Notes under the pieces: model-generated | The model's input: the letters and a program-made list of their open reading frames with translations, nothing else | What the model was told of the DNA's origin: nothing | Databases searched by the model: none | Shown: positions 15,354-23,508 of the stretch, piece by piece | How the letters are laid out: each line of letters begins with the position of its first letter | How positions within the stretch are numbered: the first letter of the stretch is position 1 | Translations under genes and position numbers: made by a program | Source: an uncultured Lachnospiraceae bacterium | GTDB lineage: Bacteria; Bacillota; Clostridia; Lachnospirales; Lachnospiraceae | Reading direction: 5' to 3' | DNA: 24,202 nucleotides | NCBI GenBank assembly: GCA_910577165.1 | Contig: CAJTLX010000049.1 | Coordinates: 1 to 24,202, forward strand

Positions 15354-15378
15354 GTCGAGCATATACTATATTGTTACA
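15354..15378 (-). promoter_or_regulatory. possible ECF-type promoter for the acidic protein gene
   Basis: On the minus strand TGTAAC (15373-15378) and CGAC (15354-15357) are 15 bases apart, similar to TGTAAC / CGAC elements known for Bacillus sigma-X but one or two bases short in spacing. It lies about 35 bases ahead of the gene. The call is tentative. Confidence 0.3.
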
Positions 15379-15530
15379 ATTCATTATAAAGCCTATTCGG
15401 AAAAAAAGAAAGTAAAATTTTAAAAAATGCATAGTAATTGTAAAATTTTTTGTGTATAATAGAGCGGATAGAGCAAAGCAGGTGTTAAATTTATTGAGGA
15501 AAGGATACTTTTGCTCTGTGGAATGAGGAA

Positions 15531-16715
15531 ATGAATATGACAGATTTTTTGGTTCGAATTTTTATAAAGGATCGGGATAGGGTGCAGGATGAAAAAGTGC
15601 GCATGGCTTATGGAGTGCTTGCAAGTATCGTGGGGATCTGCTGTAATCTCTTACTTTTTGTGGTAAAGCTTACGGGGGGACTGTTGATGGGAAGTATTTC
15701 CGTAATGGCGGATGCGTTTAACAATCTCTCCGATGCGGCTTCCTCGATTATCAGTTTTGTCGGGGTGAAATTGGCCGGGCGACCGGCGGACGCGGCACAT
15801 CCGTTTGGACATGGGCGATACGAGTATATCGCAGCGTTGATTGTGGCGTTTTTGGTGTTGGAAGTGGGATTTTCCTGTCTGAAAAGTTCAGTGGAAAAAG
15901 TATTGCACCCGGAGAGGGTTCATTTTGACTGGGTGATTGTGGTTCTACTTGCCTTTTCTATTTTTGTAAAAGTTTGGATGGCATTTTTTAATCGCAGGCT
16001 GAGCAAGAAAATTCATTCGAAGGTGATGGAGGCGACAGCAACGGATTCTTTTGGGGATGTTATGGTTACATCCGCTACCGTACTCTCACTTTTGATTGGT
16101 AAATGGACGGGATTTTTGGTGGACGGCTATATGGGGGTGATTGTTTCGCTTGTCGTGTTGTTCGCAGGATTTAATATTGCAAAGGATACATTGGAACCCC
16201 TTTTAGGGGAGGCGATTGACCCGGAGGTATACGATAAGATTACCGCGAAGGTGGAAGGGTATGACGGGATTCTCGGCAGTCATGATCTGATTGTCCACAA
16301 TTACGGACCAACGCATTCGATGGCGACAATTCACGCGGAAGTTTCCAATGAGTCCGATATTGAGTCCGCACATGAGCTGATTGACCGGATCGAGCGCGAA
16401 GTACTGCGGGATTTAAATATTTTTCTTGTGATTCATATGGATCCGGTGGAAGTGCGCGATGCTTCTGTGTTAGAGCATAAAAGACTGGTCGCGCAGATTG
16501 TAGAGGAGTTGGAGCCGGATGCCTCCATCCATGATTTCCGCGTGATTAACGGAAAGGAGCAGATCAATTTGATTTTTGATCTTGTGGTTCCGTATTCCTA
16601 TGGGCAGGAGCAGGAGATGACACTGGTGCATCAGATTATGGAGCTTGTCCAGCAAAAGGATGCACGCTGCGAATGTGTAATGCATCTGGAAAATAGCTTT
16701 GTCCAGAAAAAATAA
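15531..16715 (+). CDS. cation diffusion facilitator transporter, Mn2+-type metal site
   Basis: CDF proteins export divalent metals in exchange for protons. This 394-aa protein has six predicted membrane helices in the first 220 residues and a cytoplasmic C-terminal domain of about 170. The metal site residues are Asn64 and Asp68 (NNLSD, helix 2) and Asp172 and Asp176 (DSFGD, helix 5). An N-D/D-D site is the signature described for bacterial manganese CDFs, unlike the histidine-containing Zn sites. HPFGHGRYEYIAAL after helix 2 is the standard CDF loop. The C-terminal domain keeps DLIVHNYGPTHSMATIHAEV but extends further than usual. The ATG at 15531 follows GAATGAGGA. No manganese riboswitch is evident in the 211 bases upstream; a TATAAT is at 15455-15460. 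Mn2+ specificity is inferred. Confidence 0.9.
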   Translation: MNMTDFLVRIFIKDRDRVQDEKVRMAYGVLASIVGICCNLLLFVVKLTGGLLMGSISVMADAFNNLSDAASSIISFVGVKLAGRPADAAHPFGHGRYEYIAALIVAFLVLEVGFSCLKSSVEKVLHPERVHFDWVIVVLLAFSIFVKVWMAFFNRRLSKKIHSKVMEATATDSFGDVMVTSATVLSLLIGKWTGFLVDGYMGVIVSLVVLFAGFNIAKDTLEPLLGEAIDPEVYDKITAKVEGYDGILGSHDLIVHNYGPTHSMATIHAEVSNESDIESAHELIDRIEREVLRDLNIFLVIHMDPVEVRDASVLEHKRLVAQIVEELEPDASIHDFRVINGKEQINLIFDLVVPYSYGQEQEMTLVHQIMELVQQKDARCECVMHLENSFVQKK

Positions 16716-16733
16716 AATTTTTTAAAAAAGTGC

Positions 16734-16762
16734 TTGCATTTTTTCTCCGTCTGTATTATAAT
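16734..16762 (+). promoter_or_regulatory. sigma-A promoter of the tRNA-Gln gene
   Basis: TTGCAT (16734-16739) is separated by 17 bases from a perfect TATAAT (16757-16762), 36 bases before the tRNA. Confidence 0.75.
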
Positions 16763-16798
16763 AGCATTCGTAGTCAGCAGAGTGACTACAAAAAGCGT

Positions 16799-16870
16799 AG
16801 GGCTATCGCCAAATGGTAAGGCACTGGATTCTGATTCCAGCATTTCAAGGTTCGAATCCTTGTAGCCCTG
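16799..16870 (+). tRNA. tRNA-Gln (anticodon CTG)
   Basis: The 72-base gene folds as a full cloverleaf. Acceptor arms AGGGCTA and TAGCCCT pair perfectly. The D arm is GCC-AAATGGTAA-GGC. The anticodon stem CTGGA / TCCAG holds the 7-base loop TTCTGAT with anticodon CTG, and the T arm is AAGG-TTCGAAT-CCTT. The discriminator is G, and CCA is not encoded. CTG reads only CAG, so a TTG isoacceptor must exist elsewhere. Confidence 0.95.
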
Positions 16871-16875
16871 TAAAA

Positions 16876-16911
16876 AGATCGGAGACAAGGAATTGTTTCC
16901 GATCTTTTTTT
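16876..16911 (+). terminator. terminator after tRNA-Gln
   Basis: A stem beginning AGATCGGA and ending TCCGATCT is followed directly by a run of seven T residues on the plus strand. Confidence 0.85.
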
Positions 16912-16918
16912 ATGCGCA

Positions 16919-16961
16919 GCCCCATGCAGAGGAAGAATGCCGCTAAGGTGGCGCATGGGGC
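16919..16961. repeat. inverted repeat in the leader of the TagF/GT4 gene
   Basis: Perfect 9-base arms GCCCCATGC (16919-16927) and GCATGGGGC (16953-16961) flank a 25-base loop. It directly follows the tRNA terminator and has no T-run after it. Confidence 0.6.
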
Positions 16962-16965
16962 ACAG

Positions 16966-16994
16966 CGAGTAGGAGAAAAACCGCCTCCTACTCG
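16966..16994. repeat. second inverted repeat in the same leader
   Basis: Perfect 10-base arms CGAGTAGGAG (16966-16975) and CTCCTACTCG (16985-16994) flank a 9-base loop. It lies about 19 bases ahead of the ribosome binding site of the glycosyltransferase. No T-run follows, so a regulatory or stabilising role is possible. Confidence 0.6.
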
Positions 16995-17027
16995 ATTAAA
17001 AACATGGGCGCGGAAAGGAGGGGTGGG

Positions 17028-18908
17028 ATGTTTGGAAAGGGAAAAAGAATGCTTTATAAAGTGAGATATATTTCACAGACTACGTACTATATCAATGTCC
17101 TGAAAAAAGAAGCCTTGGAGGAAGATACCATTCTTTTAGAGTCTAGGGGCGGAAAGGAATTGACAGAAAGAATTCTTTATCTGTTAAAAGGGCTCTGTGC
17201 GGACTCCTTTTCAAAATTTGCGGTATATTTAGCGGTGGAGAGTTCTAAGGCGGATGTATTTGGGCAGATGCTTGTGCGCAGTAATATCCATAATGTGCAT
17301 ATGGTGAAAACTTCTTCAAAAAAGTACAGAAAACATCTTGCAACAGCAAAGTATCTGTTTAATGATACTGCATTTCCTTCCTGGTTTATCAAGAGAAATG
17401 GACAGATTTATCTTAACGCTTGGGAGATACCAAAAGAAAAAATGGAACGCAGTACGTTTAACCGCGCATATATCCTGGGAAATATTGGACATAATCTGCA
17501 GATTGCGGATTATCTTCTCTGCCCAGACAAGGAGGAGAAGGAAGAAATTATTACTGCATATATGTTAAAAAATATCTGGAAGGGAAAACTCCTTCTGGAA
17601 AGCAGTCTGCAAAATGATCGTCCAGATTCTTTAGAGGCAGCAGGGCGGATTCTTCGCCATGTATTATTGGGGGAGAAATGCTGTGAGGAGGAGGGGGCAG
17701 AGCCAAATGGGAACCAAAATATTCTGATCTACTGCTCGGATTTTCGCCCGAACGGGATCACGACTTCCTTACAAAATCTGCTTCGCCTTGTGGATCTGAG
17801 GGGGACAAACTATTATTTTGCCTTTCCTGAGGAGCAGTTTGCCAAAAATCCAGAACGTTTAGACAGCATTCCGGATGCGGTTGTCCTGATGCCGATGAGC
17901 GGGAATATTACGGAGAAAACTTGGGCAGAAACGCTCGCATTTAAGCTTTACTTTTCGATGAACATTGAGACAAAATGGGTGGAGAAAACACTGAAACAGT
18001 TATTTTGCAGAGAATATCAAAAGCGATATGGTCTTGTTCCTCTCGATGGAATTGTACATTTTACCGGGTACGCGCCGTATGGAACAATGTTATTTTTGTA
18101 CGCACCAGTAAAAAAGGCTATTTTTGCCCATAATGATATGGATGAGGAAATTAAGGAGAAAGGCAACCAGCATTTACTTACCTTAAAACACGCTTATCGC
18201 AAATATGACAAAGTGGTGGCGATCAGTTCGGCAGTGAAGGACGCGCTGTGCAAAATTGAGCCAAATCAGGAAAATGTGGTAATCGTAGAGAATCCACATG
18301 ATGATTTGGGGGTGCGAAAAAAGGCGGAGCAGGAATTAAAGCCTGATGCGGAAACCGTGATCAGTATTGGCGCAGAGCGATTGCAGGAAATTTTGCAGGA
18401 TAAGAAAAGTAAAAAATTTATTACTATCGGGCGTTTCTCGCCGGAAAAAGGGCATAAAAAGCTGCTTCACGCATTTGAACAATTTGCGGGGCAGCATCCG
18501 GAAGTGTATTTGATTTTGATTGGGGGGTATGGTGCATTTTATCAGGAAACTGTGCAGTATGCCGCTTCGCTTGCCTGTGCTTCGCGCATTGTGTTTGTGC
18601 GCGCGATCACAAATCCATTTCCGATCTTAAAGAGATGCGATCTCTTTTTACTGCCGTCCGACCGCGAGCCATTTGGACTGGTGCTTTTGGAGGCGGCAAC
18701 ATTAAAGGTGCCGATTGTAGCGACGGATATTCCTGGTTCGGGTGATTTTATGCGCGATTATCATGGGTATCTTGTGGAGAACAGCGAAAAGGGGTTGCTT
18801 CTTGGGATGGAGGCTTTTATGCGCAGGGAGGTAAAACCGCTTGAGATTTCCTTTGAGGACTATAATCGGACGATCGTGAAAAATTTTGAAAAACTCTTTG
18901 TAGAGTAA
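17028..18908 (+). CDS. two-part glycosyltransferase: TagB/TagF-like N-terminal part and GT4 C-terminal domain
   Basis: The 626-aa protein joins two regions. The N-terminal part (about 1-190) contains YLFNDTAFPSWFIKRNGQIYLN, which resembles the entry to the CDP-glycerol glycerophosphotransferase domain of TagB/TagF. The normal WHGTPLK catalytic motif reads WEIPKEKM here, so the catalytic His is absent and this part is probably not a working glycerophosphotransferase. The C-terminal part (about 220-626) is a GT-B fold: FRPNGITTSLQNLL, a VVAISSAVKDAL segment, KFITIGRFSPEKGHKKLLHAF and EPFGLVLLEAATLKVPIVAT, the GT4 donor-binding EX7E motif. I chose the ATG at 17028 since AAAGGAGG precedes it; ATGs at 17004 and 17049 are alternatives. 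A pyruvyl transferase follows 56 bases on, suggesting a surface-polymer operon. Confidence 0.82.
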   Translation: MFGKGKRMLYKVRYISQTTYYINVLKKEALEEDTILLESRGGKELTERILYLLKGLCADSFSKFAVYLAVESSKADVFGQMLVRSNIHNVHMVKTSSKKYRKHLATAKYLFNDTAFPSWFIKRNGQIYLNAWEIPKEKMERSTFNRAYILGNIGHNLQIADYLLCPDKEEKEEIITAYMLKNIWKGKLLLESSLQNDRPDSLEAAGRILRHVLLGEKCCEEEGAEPNGNQNILIYCSDFRPNGITTSLQNLLRLVDLRGTNYYFAFPEEQFAKNPERLDSIPDAVVLMPMSGNITEKTWAETLAFKLYFSMNIETKWVEKTLKQLFCREYQKRYGLVPLDGIVHFTGYAPYGTMLFLYAPVKKAIFAHNDMDEEIKEKGNQHLLTLKHAYRKYDKVVAISSAVKDALCKIEPNQENVVIVENPHDDLGVRKKAEQELKPDAETVISIGAERLQEILQDKKSKKFITIGRFSPEKGHKKLLHAFEQFAGQHPEVYLILIGGYGAFYQETVQYAASLACASRIVFVRAITNPFPILKRCDLFLLPSDREPFGLVLLEAATLKVPIVATDIPGSGDFMRDYHGYLVENSEKGLLLGMEAFMRREVKPLEISFEDYNRTIVKNFEKLFVE

Positions 18909-18964
18909 ATATTTTTTAAATCTTCTTTGCTTGATTTTTGTTGGGAAAGGAGGGGGCAGAACTC

Positions 18965-20086
18965 ATGAAAATTGGGATTATCACTATCAACTCAGCATAT
19001 AATTATGGCTGTGTATTGCAGGCATGGTCGCTTCAACGCTATCTGGAAAAGGAGGGGCACCGGGCATTGATTATCAATTGTCGGTTTCCGGAAATTGACG
19101 AGGAATATCGGCTTTTTGTAAAGCGGAAACGCTTTGCAAATTCGGGGATGAATATGATCTACAACGGACTTCGTCTGATAAAATTTCATCTGACTGAAAG
19201 GGAGCGCGTCAGGAAGGCAAAAAAATTTGAGAATTTTATCCGTCGGACAATGCACACGACAAAGCCCTTTACTTCCTATAAGGAATTAGAAGAGCAGAAC
19301 GCGGGCGAGCCGTATGATGTATTGATTACGGGGAGTGATCAGGTCTGGAATTCCTCGATCACAAAGGGATTGAACCCCGCGTATTTTCTTGCGTTTGACC
19401 ATACAGAAAAAAGAAAAATTTCCTACGCTTCAAGTATTGGTAAGACAGAACTAACTATTGAGGAGCAAGAATTTTTTGCAAAAAATTTACAAAAATATAG
19501 TGCAATTTCTGTGCGTGAACAATCGGCAAAAGAGTTTTTAATTCCGTTAGTAGACAAGGAGATCTCGGTGGTGGCAGACCCGACACTTCTGTTAGAAAAA
19601 TCCGATTTTGACACGCTGAAGAAACCCTCGCGTTTTCATCAAGAATATCTTTTGGTGCATATTATCGGTGAGGATGAAAATGTAAAAAAGATTGCAGCAG
19701 CAATGTCAAGAACATTAAATCTTCCAATTGTGCAGAATCGGGGGAAGAAGCAATATGATGGGGAACTTGGAAGATTTGCGGATGCGGGTCCAAAAGAATT
19801 TATTGGCTTGATTGAGGGGGCATCGTTTGTAGTGACAAATTCCTTTCATGCCACTTTGTTTGCTATTCTTTATGAGCGAAATTTTATTACTGTCCCACAC
19901 AAATTGTATCCGGAGCGTATGCGCTATCTTTTGGAGCAGATGGGATTAAGTGATCATTTGGTGGAGGGGGAAGCAAAACTGCCAGAGGATGGGAAAATTT
20001 TAATGCCAGATTATGAGAAAGTAAAGCTGCGGATAAGAACGCTTCAGGAAAATTCCAGAGAATTTTTAAAAAACAATCTTTTATAG
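18965..20086 (+). CDS. polysaccharide pyruvyl transferase family protein
   Basis: Members transfer pyruvate from phosphoenolpyruvate to sugars of exopolysaccharides or secondary cell-wall polymers, as CsaB does. The 373-aa protein begins MKIGIITINSAYNYGCVLQA, the conserved N-terminal nucleotide-fold strand and loop. It then has YDVLITGSDQVWNSSITKG near residue 117, KISYASSIGK near 149, a VVADPTLLL segment near 200, and VVTNSFHATLFAILYERNF near 289 with the conserved SFH motif. I chose the ATG at 18965, with AGGAGGGG upstream, over a start at 18938. It lies 56 bases after the GT4 fusion gene with no terminator between, so they are probably co-transcribed. The acceptor sugar is unknown. Confidence 0.9.
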   Translation: MKIGIITINSAYNYGCVLQAWSLQRYLEKEGHRALIINCRFPEIDEEYRLFVKRKRFANSGMNMIYNGLRLIKFHLTERERVRKAKKFENFIRRTMHTTKPFTSYKELEEQNAGEPYDVLITGSDQVWNSSITKGLNPAYFLAFDHTEKRKISYASSIGKTELTIEEQEFFAKNLQKYSAISVREQSAKEFLIPLVDKEISVVADPTLLLEKSDFDTLKKPSRFHQEYLLVHIIGEDENVKKIAAAMSRTLNLPIVQNRGKKQYDGELGRFADAGPKEFIGLIEGASFVVTNSFHATLFAILYERNFITVPHKLYPERMRYLLEQMGLSDHLVEGEAKLPEDGKILMPDYEKVKLRIRTLQENSREFLKNNLL

Positions 20087-20121
20087 GGGATGCCACATAA
20101 AGAAAAAACAACACAAGAGAT

Positions 20122-20174
20122 ATTGCAGGGCGCACATTGTGCTTTGCCATCATTCTTATGTGTGCCCTTGCAAT
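20122..20174. terminator. hairpin downstream of the pyruvyl transferase gene
   Basis: Arms ATTGCAGGGCGCACA (20122-20136) and TGTGTGCCCTTGCAAT (20159-20174) pair with one bulged base and one G-T pair, around a 22-base loop. A T-rich tract is seen only on the minus-strand side, some bases away. It probably ends the convergent transcripts. Confidence 0.5.
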
Positions 20175-20186
20175 CCCCGGAGGGTT

Positions 20187-20222
20187 TATCGCAAACGGCA
20201 AATATTTTTGTCGTCTGCGATA
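20187..20222. terminator. second hairpin between convergent genes
   Basis: TATCGCA pairs with TGCGATA, extended by ACG/CGT and CAAA/TTTG after one mismatch and one G-T pair, with a 4-base loop. It lies 8 bases from the stop of the minus-strand metallophosphatase. Confidence 0.5.
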
Positions 20223-20230
20223 GATAAAAA

Positions 20231-23209
20231 TCAGTCGATTTCTTCTATTTCTTCTGTTTCATTCGGCAATTCATCACCGATCTCTTTAAGTTCTTCGGTT
20301 AGGGAGGAGGCGGCGGACTCTTCCTGCACAATTACATTGACAATACGACTTGCGTTGCCATTGCGATCGGTGGCGTAGAGGATCCAGTTTTCTCCTAGTT
20401 TAACTTCCCGCGGAAGCGAGATGGTAAAGTTTCCCTTTCGGTCGATGGAAATATCCGTTTCCACTATTTTATGCCAGGACTGGTAAATACTGGATCCCTT
20501 GTAGGCTTCCTTCTCGCCGTACCCCACATATACTGTGGAGCCAAGGCGCGCGGAGAGTGTGGTATACTGATCCGTCTTTCCGGTAATCTCAGTTTCAAGC
20601 GGGTAGAGCGGGTTTGCACTCGGACGGTTCGCACCCGTTTTTCGTATGGTGGTCTCGATCGGAAGACTGCTTACTCCACTCTTCGTCGCCCAGATGGTGT
20701 AGAGATCGTTTGTGCGCGGCATTGGGATCAGAACGGAAAAATTTCCATCCTCCGCAGTTTTTTCCGATACGATTGTGCCATCCGGGAGAGCGATGTGAAT
20801 AGTAGAACCAGCAATCGCCCTGCCATTTACATATTCATTTCGGTTGGTCATGGTATTGACCTTTGGCATTTCCAGTATGGAAGAATCAAAATTATCAATG
20901 ACAATATGCGTAATCCGCATACGCCCAAGTGAATCTGATACTCGTATACTGTACTTCCCGTTCTTTCTAATGGTAAATATACCGTCGGATGCGTCCTTTC
21001 CTGAAAGTTCCCACCGGTCATTTGTAACGGAGCGCACAGTGCCGGTAAGATAGAGGATCTCCGTGATTTTTTCTCCCGGTGCGGTCGAGGCATAGACTTT
21101 TACCGGAATTTTGCGGTTGGTTGCCTGTGTGATATCCGGGGAGGCTACCGCGTGAATATCCTGAATGGCAGGTTTTATGGAGCCAAGATAATAGTAATAT
21201 TCTGATCCATTTTTCACCCGCTTTTCGTACCATTCCTGTTTTTTAATATATTTGTCATATTCCTTTGGGATGGCGGCAACAAACTGATAGTCCTCCGGCA
21301 CAGAGAAATGCCAGTTATCATCCGCCTTCACACGCAGCGGTCCAAAGGTGGAGAGTTCCTTAATATAATCCATCAACACATCGTGGCTGTTCGCAAACGG
21401 GTGTTTTGCCGAAGCAAAAATAGAATTGTCATCCGTTGGCATAAATTTGTAGCGTTTGTTTACTGAATCCATGGTAACGAGAAAGGTCATTTCCGGAGTT
21501 ACCGCTTTTCCCTGATAAGTTAAGTTTTTAATGCGGTGCGTGTAGCGCAGCAGTTTGGCGGAGGCATCGTAGCGCGGTTCCACCGTGAGATCGATCTCGT
21601 AGGAAATGCCGTCAAAGGTAAAGAAGCTCTGCCAATCTTTTAAGTTTTCTTCGCGCAGCAGACTGGAAACTTCCGGATTTTTTTCCGCGTAGGAAGACAA
21701 AAATTCTGGCAATGCTGTTCCCACTGTGGCATAGATGCTGGCATTGTATTCCAACCACTCAATTAAATTCGTGCCGGAAAGCTTGTAAATGTGGATATAT
21801 CCACTGGAACGCTCGCTGCTGGAGAGTGCGAGCAGTGAGGAGATATCGCTTTCTTTTAAACTGCCGCTTAAATAGATGGACGTTGAACGGTCATCCAAAT
21901 GATTGATGGTAGCGGCAATAATTGGATAATCGCTGTATTCGGGCGTATTGTCCGCAATGTAAGAAGAGGCAAAATGCAGTTTGGCATCATTCATTAACTG
22001 ATAGAGATCTGAATCCTGCATCACACAGTCCACATTAGTATAGACAAGCCCATCTGCAATCTCATATTTGGTCTTATCCGTCTTTTTTAAAATTTCTTTC
22101 TTGTAGGGTTCGGCATAGTCCACGATCGCCTGACGTTCTTTTGTGGAAGCTTTGACCGGGCGAACCGCGGAAGTAGCATTATAGATGGAAATTTCGTCAT
22201 TTTCATTCACGGCGAGCGTAAATTCAATTACGCCAAGTCCCTGTGCATAGCTGCCTGTTTCAATTATTGGCGTGCCGTAATAGGTACCTGTAGTTTCATC
22301 CACGCCATTGATATCTTTAAAGGTTTCGTCGGTGCTGGGAAAGGTTTCGTGTGAGTGGGAGCAAACCACAGCATCCACATTGGCAAGCTTTGCGAGCCTC
22401 GCACCCGCCTGTATGTCCGTGTTTGATCCGCTTAAAAGTCCCACGCCGCCATGGATAACCGCAACGACGATATCTGCGCCCCGCGCCTTTAAATCAGCGG
22501 CTTCCGCCTTGATGCTCGAATAGATATCCAGACCGTCAAGAAAGCCGCCATAACGATAGCGTCTGCCGGAAAAACTCTTGTAGGTCGCACCTGCGACTCC
22601 GATTTTTACACTGATTGTGCGCCCGCTTGAAGTAATCATGTTTTTGGTGAAAATGGCGGATTGTTTAAATGGATATTCACCAGTTTCCGTATAGACCGCA
22701 TTGCAGACCAATGTCTTCTTTAAAAGACCAGATTTTTCTAGCTGCCCATAAAGATAATCCCACGAGTAATCAAAATCATGATTTCCAAGGGTGATGCAGT
22801 CATATTTCATATAGGCCATTGCCTGATAGATTGGCTGAACCTCATCCGGATAATTTTCATAGAGGTAGTTGGCATAGTAATTGTAGAGAACATCGCCAGC
22901 ATCCACTAAAATCGTATTTGCCTTTCCGCCTGCCTCAGTACGCTCGCGGCTGACTAAGGTAGAAATTTTTGAAAGTCCCGAAGTCGGATCTTCCTTTCCG
23001 GTTTCATAGTTAAACGCAGTTAATTGTCCGTGAAGATCCCCCGTTGCAAGAACACGGAAATCAATGGTTTCGTTAGGTACCGGTCTCTCTTCTTCCTCTT
23101 TTGCCTCCTCGGCAGCCAACAGAAAAGAGGAGGTTGTGGAGAGGGTAAGAATCAGTAAAAGAAGCAGAAGAAATACGTTTTTGATGATTCGGGTTGTTGT
23201 GTTTTTCAT
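20231..23209 (-). CDS. secreted bifunctional metallophosphatase/5'-nucleotidase with C-terminal Ig-like region
   Basis: The enzyme would hydrolyse nucleotides or cyclic nucleotides outside the cell. The 992-aa protein has a signal peptide (MKNTTTRIIKN, then a Leu-rich core, cleavage likely after LLAA). The calcineurin-like metallophosphatase domain shows ATGDLHGQL, VDAGDVL, LGNHDFDYSWD, VIHGGVG and CSHSHETFP, all the metal ligands expected for UshA/CpdB-type enzymes. A 5'-nucleotidase C-terminal domain follows (about 390-620), with YLSGSLKESD and LSGTNLIEWLEYN. The last 300 residues contain beta-rich segments such as SDSLGRMRITHIVIDN and YATDRNGNASRIV that look like bacterial Ig-type domains. 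The tail is acidic, with no LPXTG sorting motif. I chose the ATG at 23209, with AAGGAAGGA upstream; an open frame extends to 23296. Confidence 0.92.
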   Translation of the reverse strand: MKNTTTRIIKNVFLLLLLLILTLSTTSSFLLAAEEAKEEEERPVPNETIDFRVLATGDLHGQLTAFNYETGKEDPTSGLSKISTLVSRERTEAGGKANTILVDAGDVLYNYYANYLYENYPDEVQPIYQAMAYMKYDCITLGNHDFDYSWDYLYGQLEKSGLLKKTLVCNAVYTETGEYPFKQSAIFTKNMITSSGRTISVKIGVAGATYKSFSGRRYRYGGFLDGLDIYSSIKAEAADLKARGADIVVAVIHGGVGLLSGSNTDIQAGARLAKLANVDAVVCSHSHETFPSTDETFKDINGVDETTGTYYGTPIIETGSYAQGLGVIEFTLAVNENDEISIYNATSAVRPVKASTKERQAIVDYAEPYKKEILKKTDKTKYEIADGLVYTNVDCVMQDSDLYQLMNDAKLHFASSYIADNTPEYSDYPIIAATINHLDDRSTSIYLSGSLKESDISSLLALSSSERSSGYIHIYKLSGTNLIEWLEYNASIYATVGTALPEFLSSYAEKNPEVSSLLREENLKDWQSFFTFDGISYEIDLTVEPRYDASAKLLRYTHRIKNLTYQGKAVTPEMTFLVTMDSVNKRYKFMPTDDNSIFASAKHPFANSHDVLMDYIKELSTFGPLRVKADDNWHFSVPEDYQFVAAIPKEYDKYIKKQEWYEKRVKNGSEYYYYLGSIKPAIQDIHAVASPDITQATNRKIPVKVYASTAPGEKITEILYLTGTVRSVTNDRWELSGKDASDGIFTIRKNGKYSIRVSDSLGRMRITHIVIDNFDSSILEMPKVNTMTNRNEYVNGRAIAGSTIHIALPDGTIVSEKTAEDGNFSVLIPMPRTNDLYTIWATKSGVSSLPIETTIRKTGANRPSANPLYPLETEITGKTDQYTTLSARLGSTVYVGYGEKEAYKGSSIYQSWHKIVETDISIDRKGNFTISLPREVKLGENWILYATDRNGNASRIVNVIVQEESAASSLTEELKEIGDELPNETEEIEEID

Positions 23210-23455
23210 TGTAAAATCCTTCCTTTTTTTAGAGCAGTACATCCCGTACCAAAATATGTAACCAACTATTTTTATTGTATGCGAGTTAGTATACACACCA
23301 GATAAGGCATTTTATTGTCAGACATGAAAAATTTTTCAGGAATTTTTTTGATACTTTTTAATTTTGCCACATTTTAGGTTATTTTAATCAAAATCCAATC
23401 TTTTTTTAATGCAAACCGGAAAATTTTCTGTTACAATAGAAAACAGCAAAGAAAT

Positions 23456-23485
23456 GCAGCACTTAAAGAAGCTTTTAAGTGCTGC
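23456..23485. repeat. 12-bp hairpin in the leader of the zinc-ribbon gene
   Basis: Perfect arms GCAGCACTTAAA / TTTAAGTGCTGC flank a 6-base loop. It ends 23 bases before the chosen ATG and lies just after a possible -10 box (TACAAT at 23432-23437). No T-run follows. It may be a 5' stabilising hairpin or operator. Confidence 0.6.
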
Positions 23486-23508
23486 GCAGCGGAATGGAGG
23501 ATATGAAT

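Noticed and set aside
20471..20932. 153-codon open frame antisense to the metallophosphatase
   Set aside because: The minus strand is coherent coding sequence throughout with signal peptide and catalytic motifs; the antisense frame has none.
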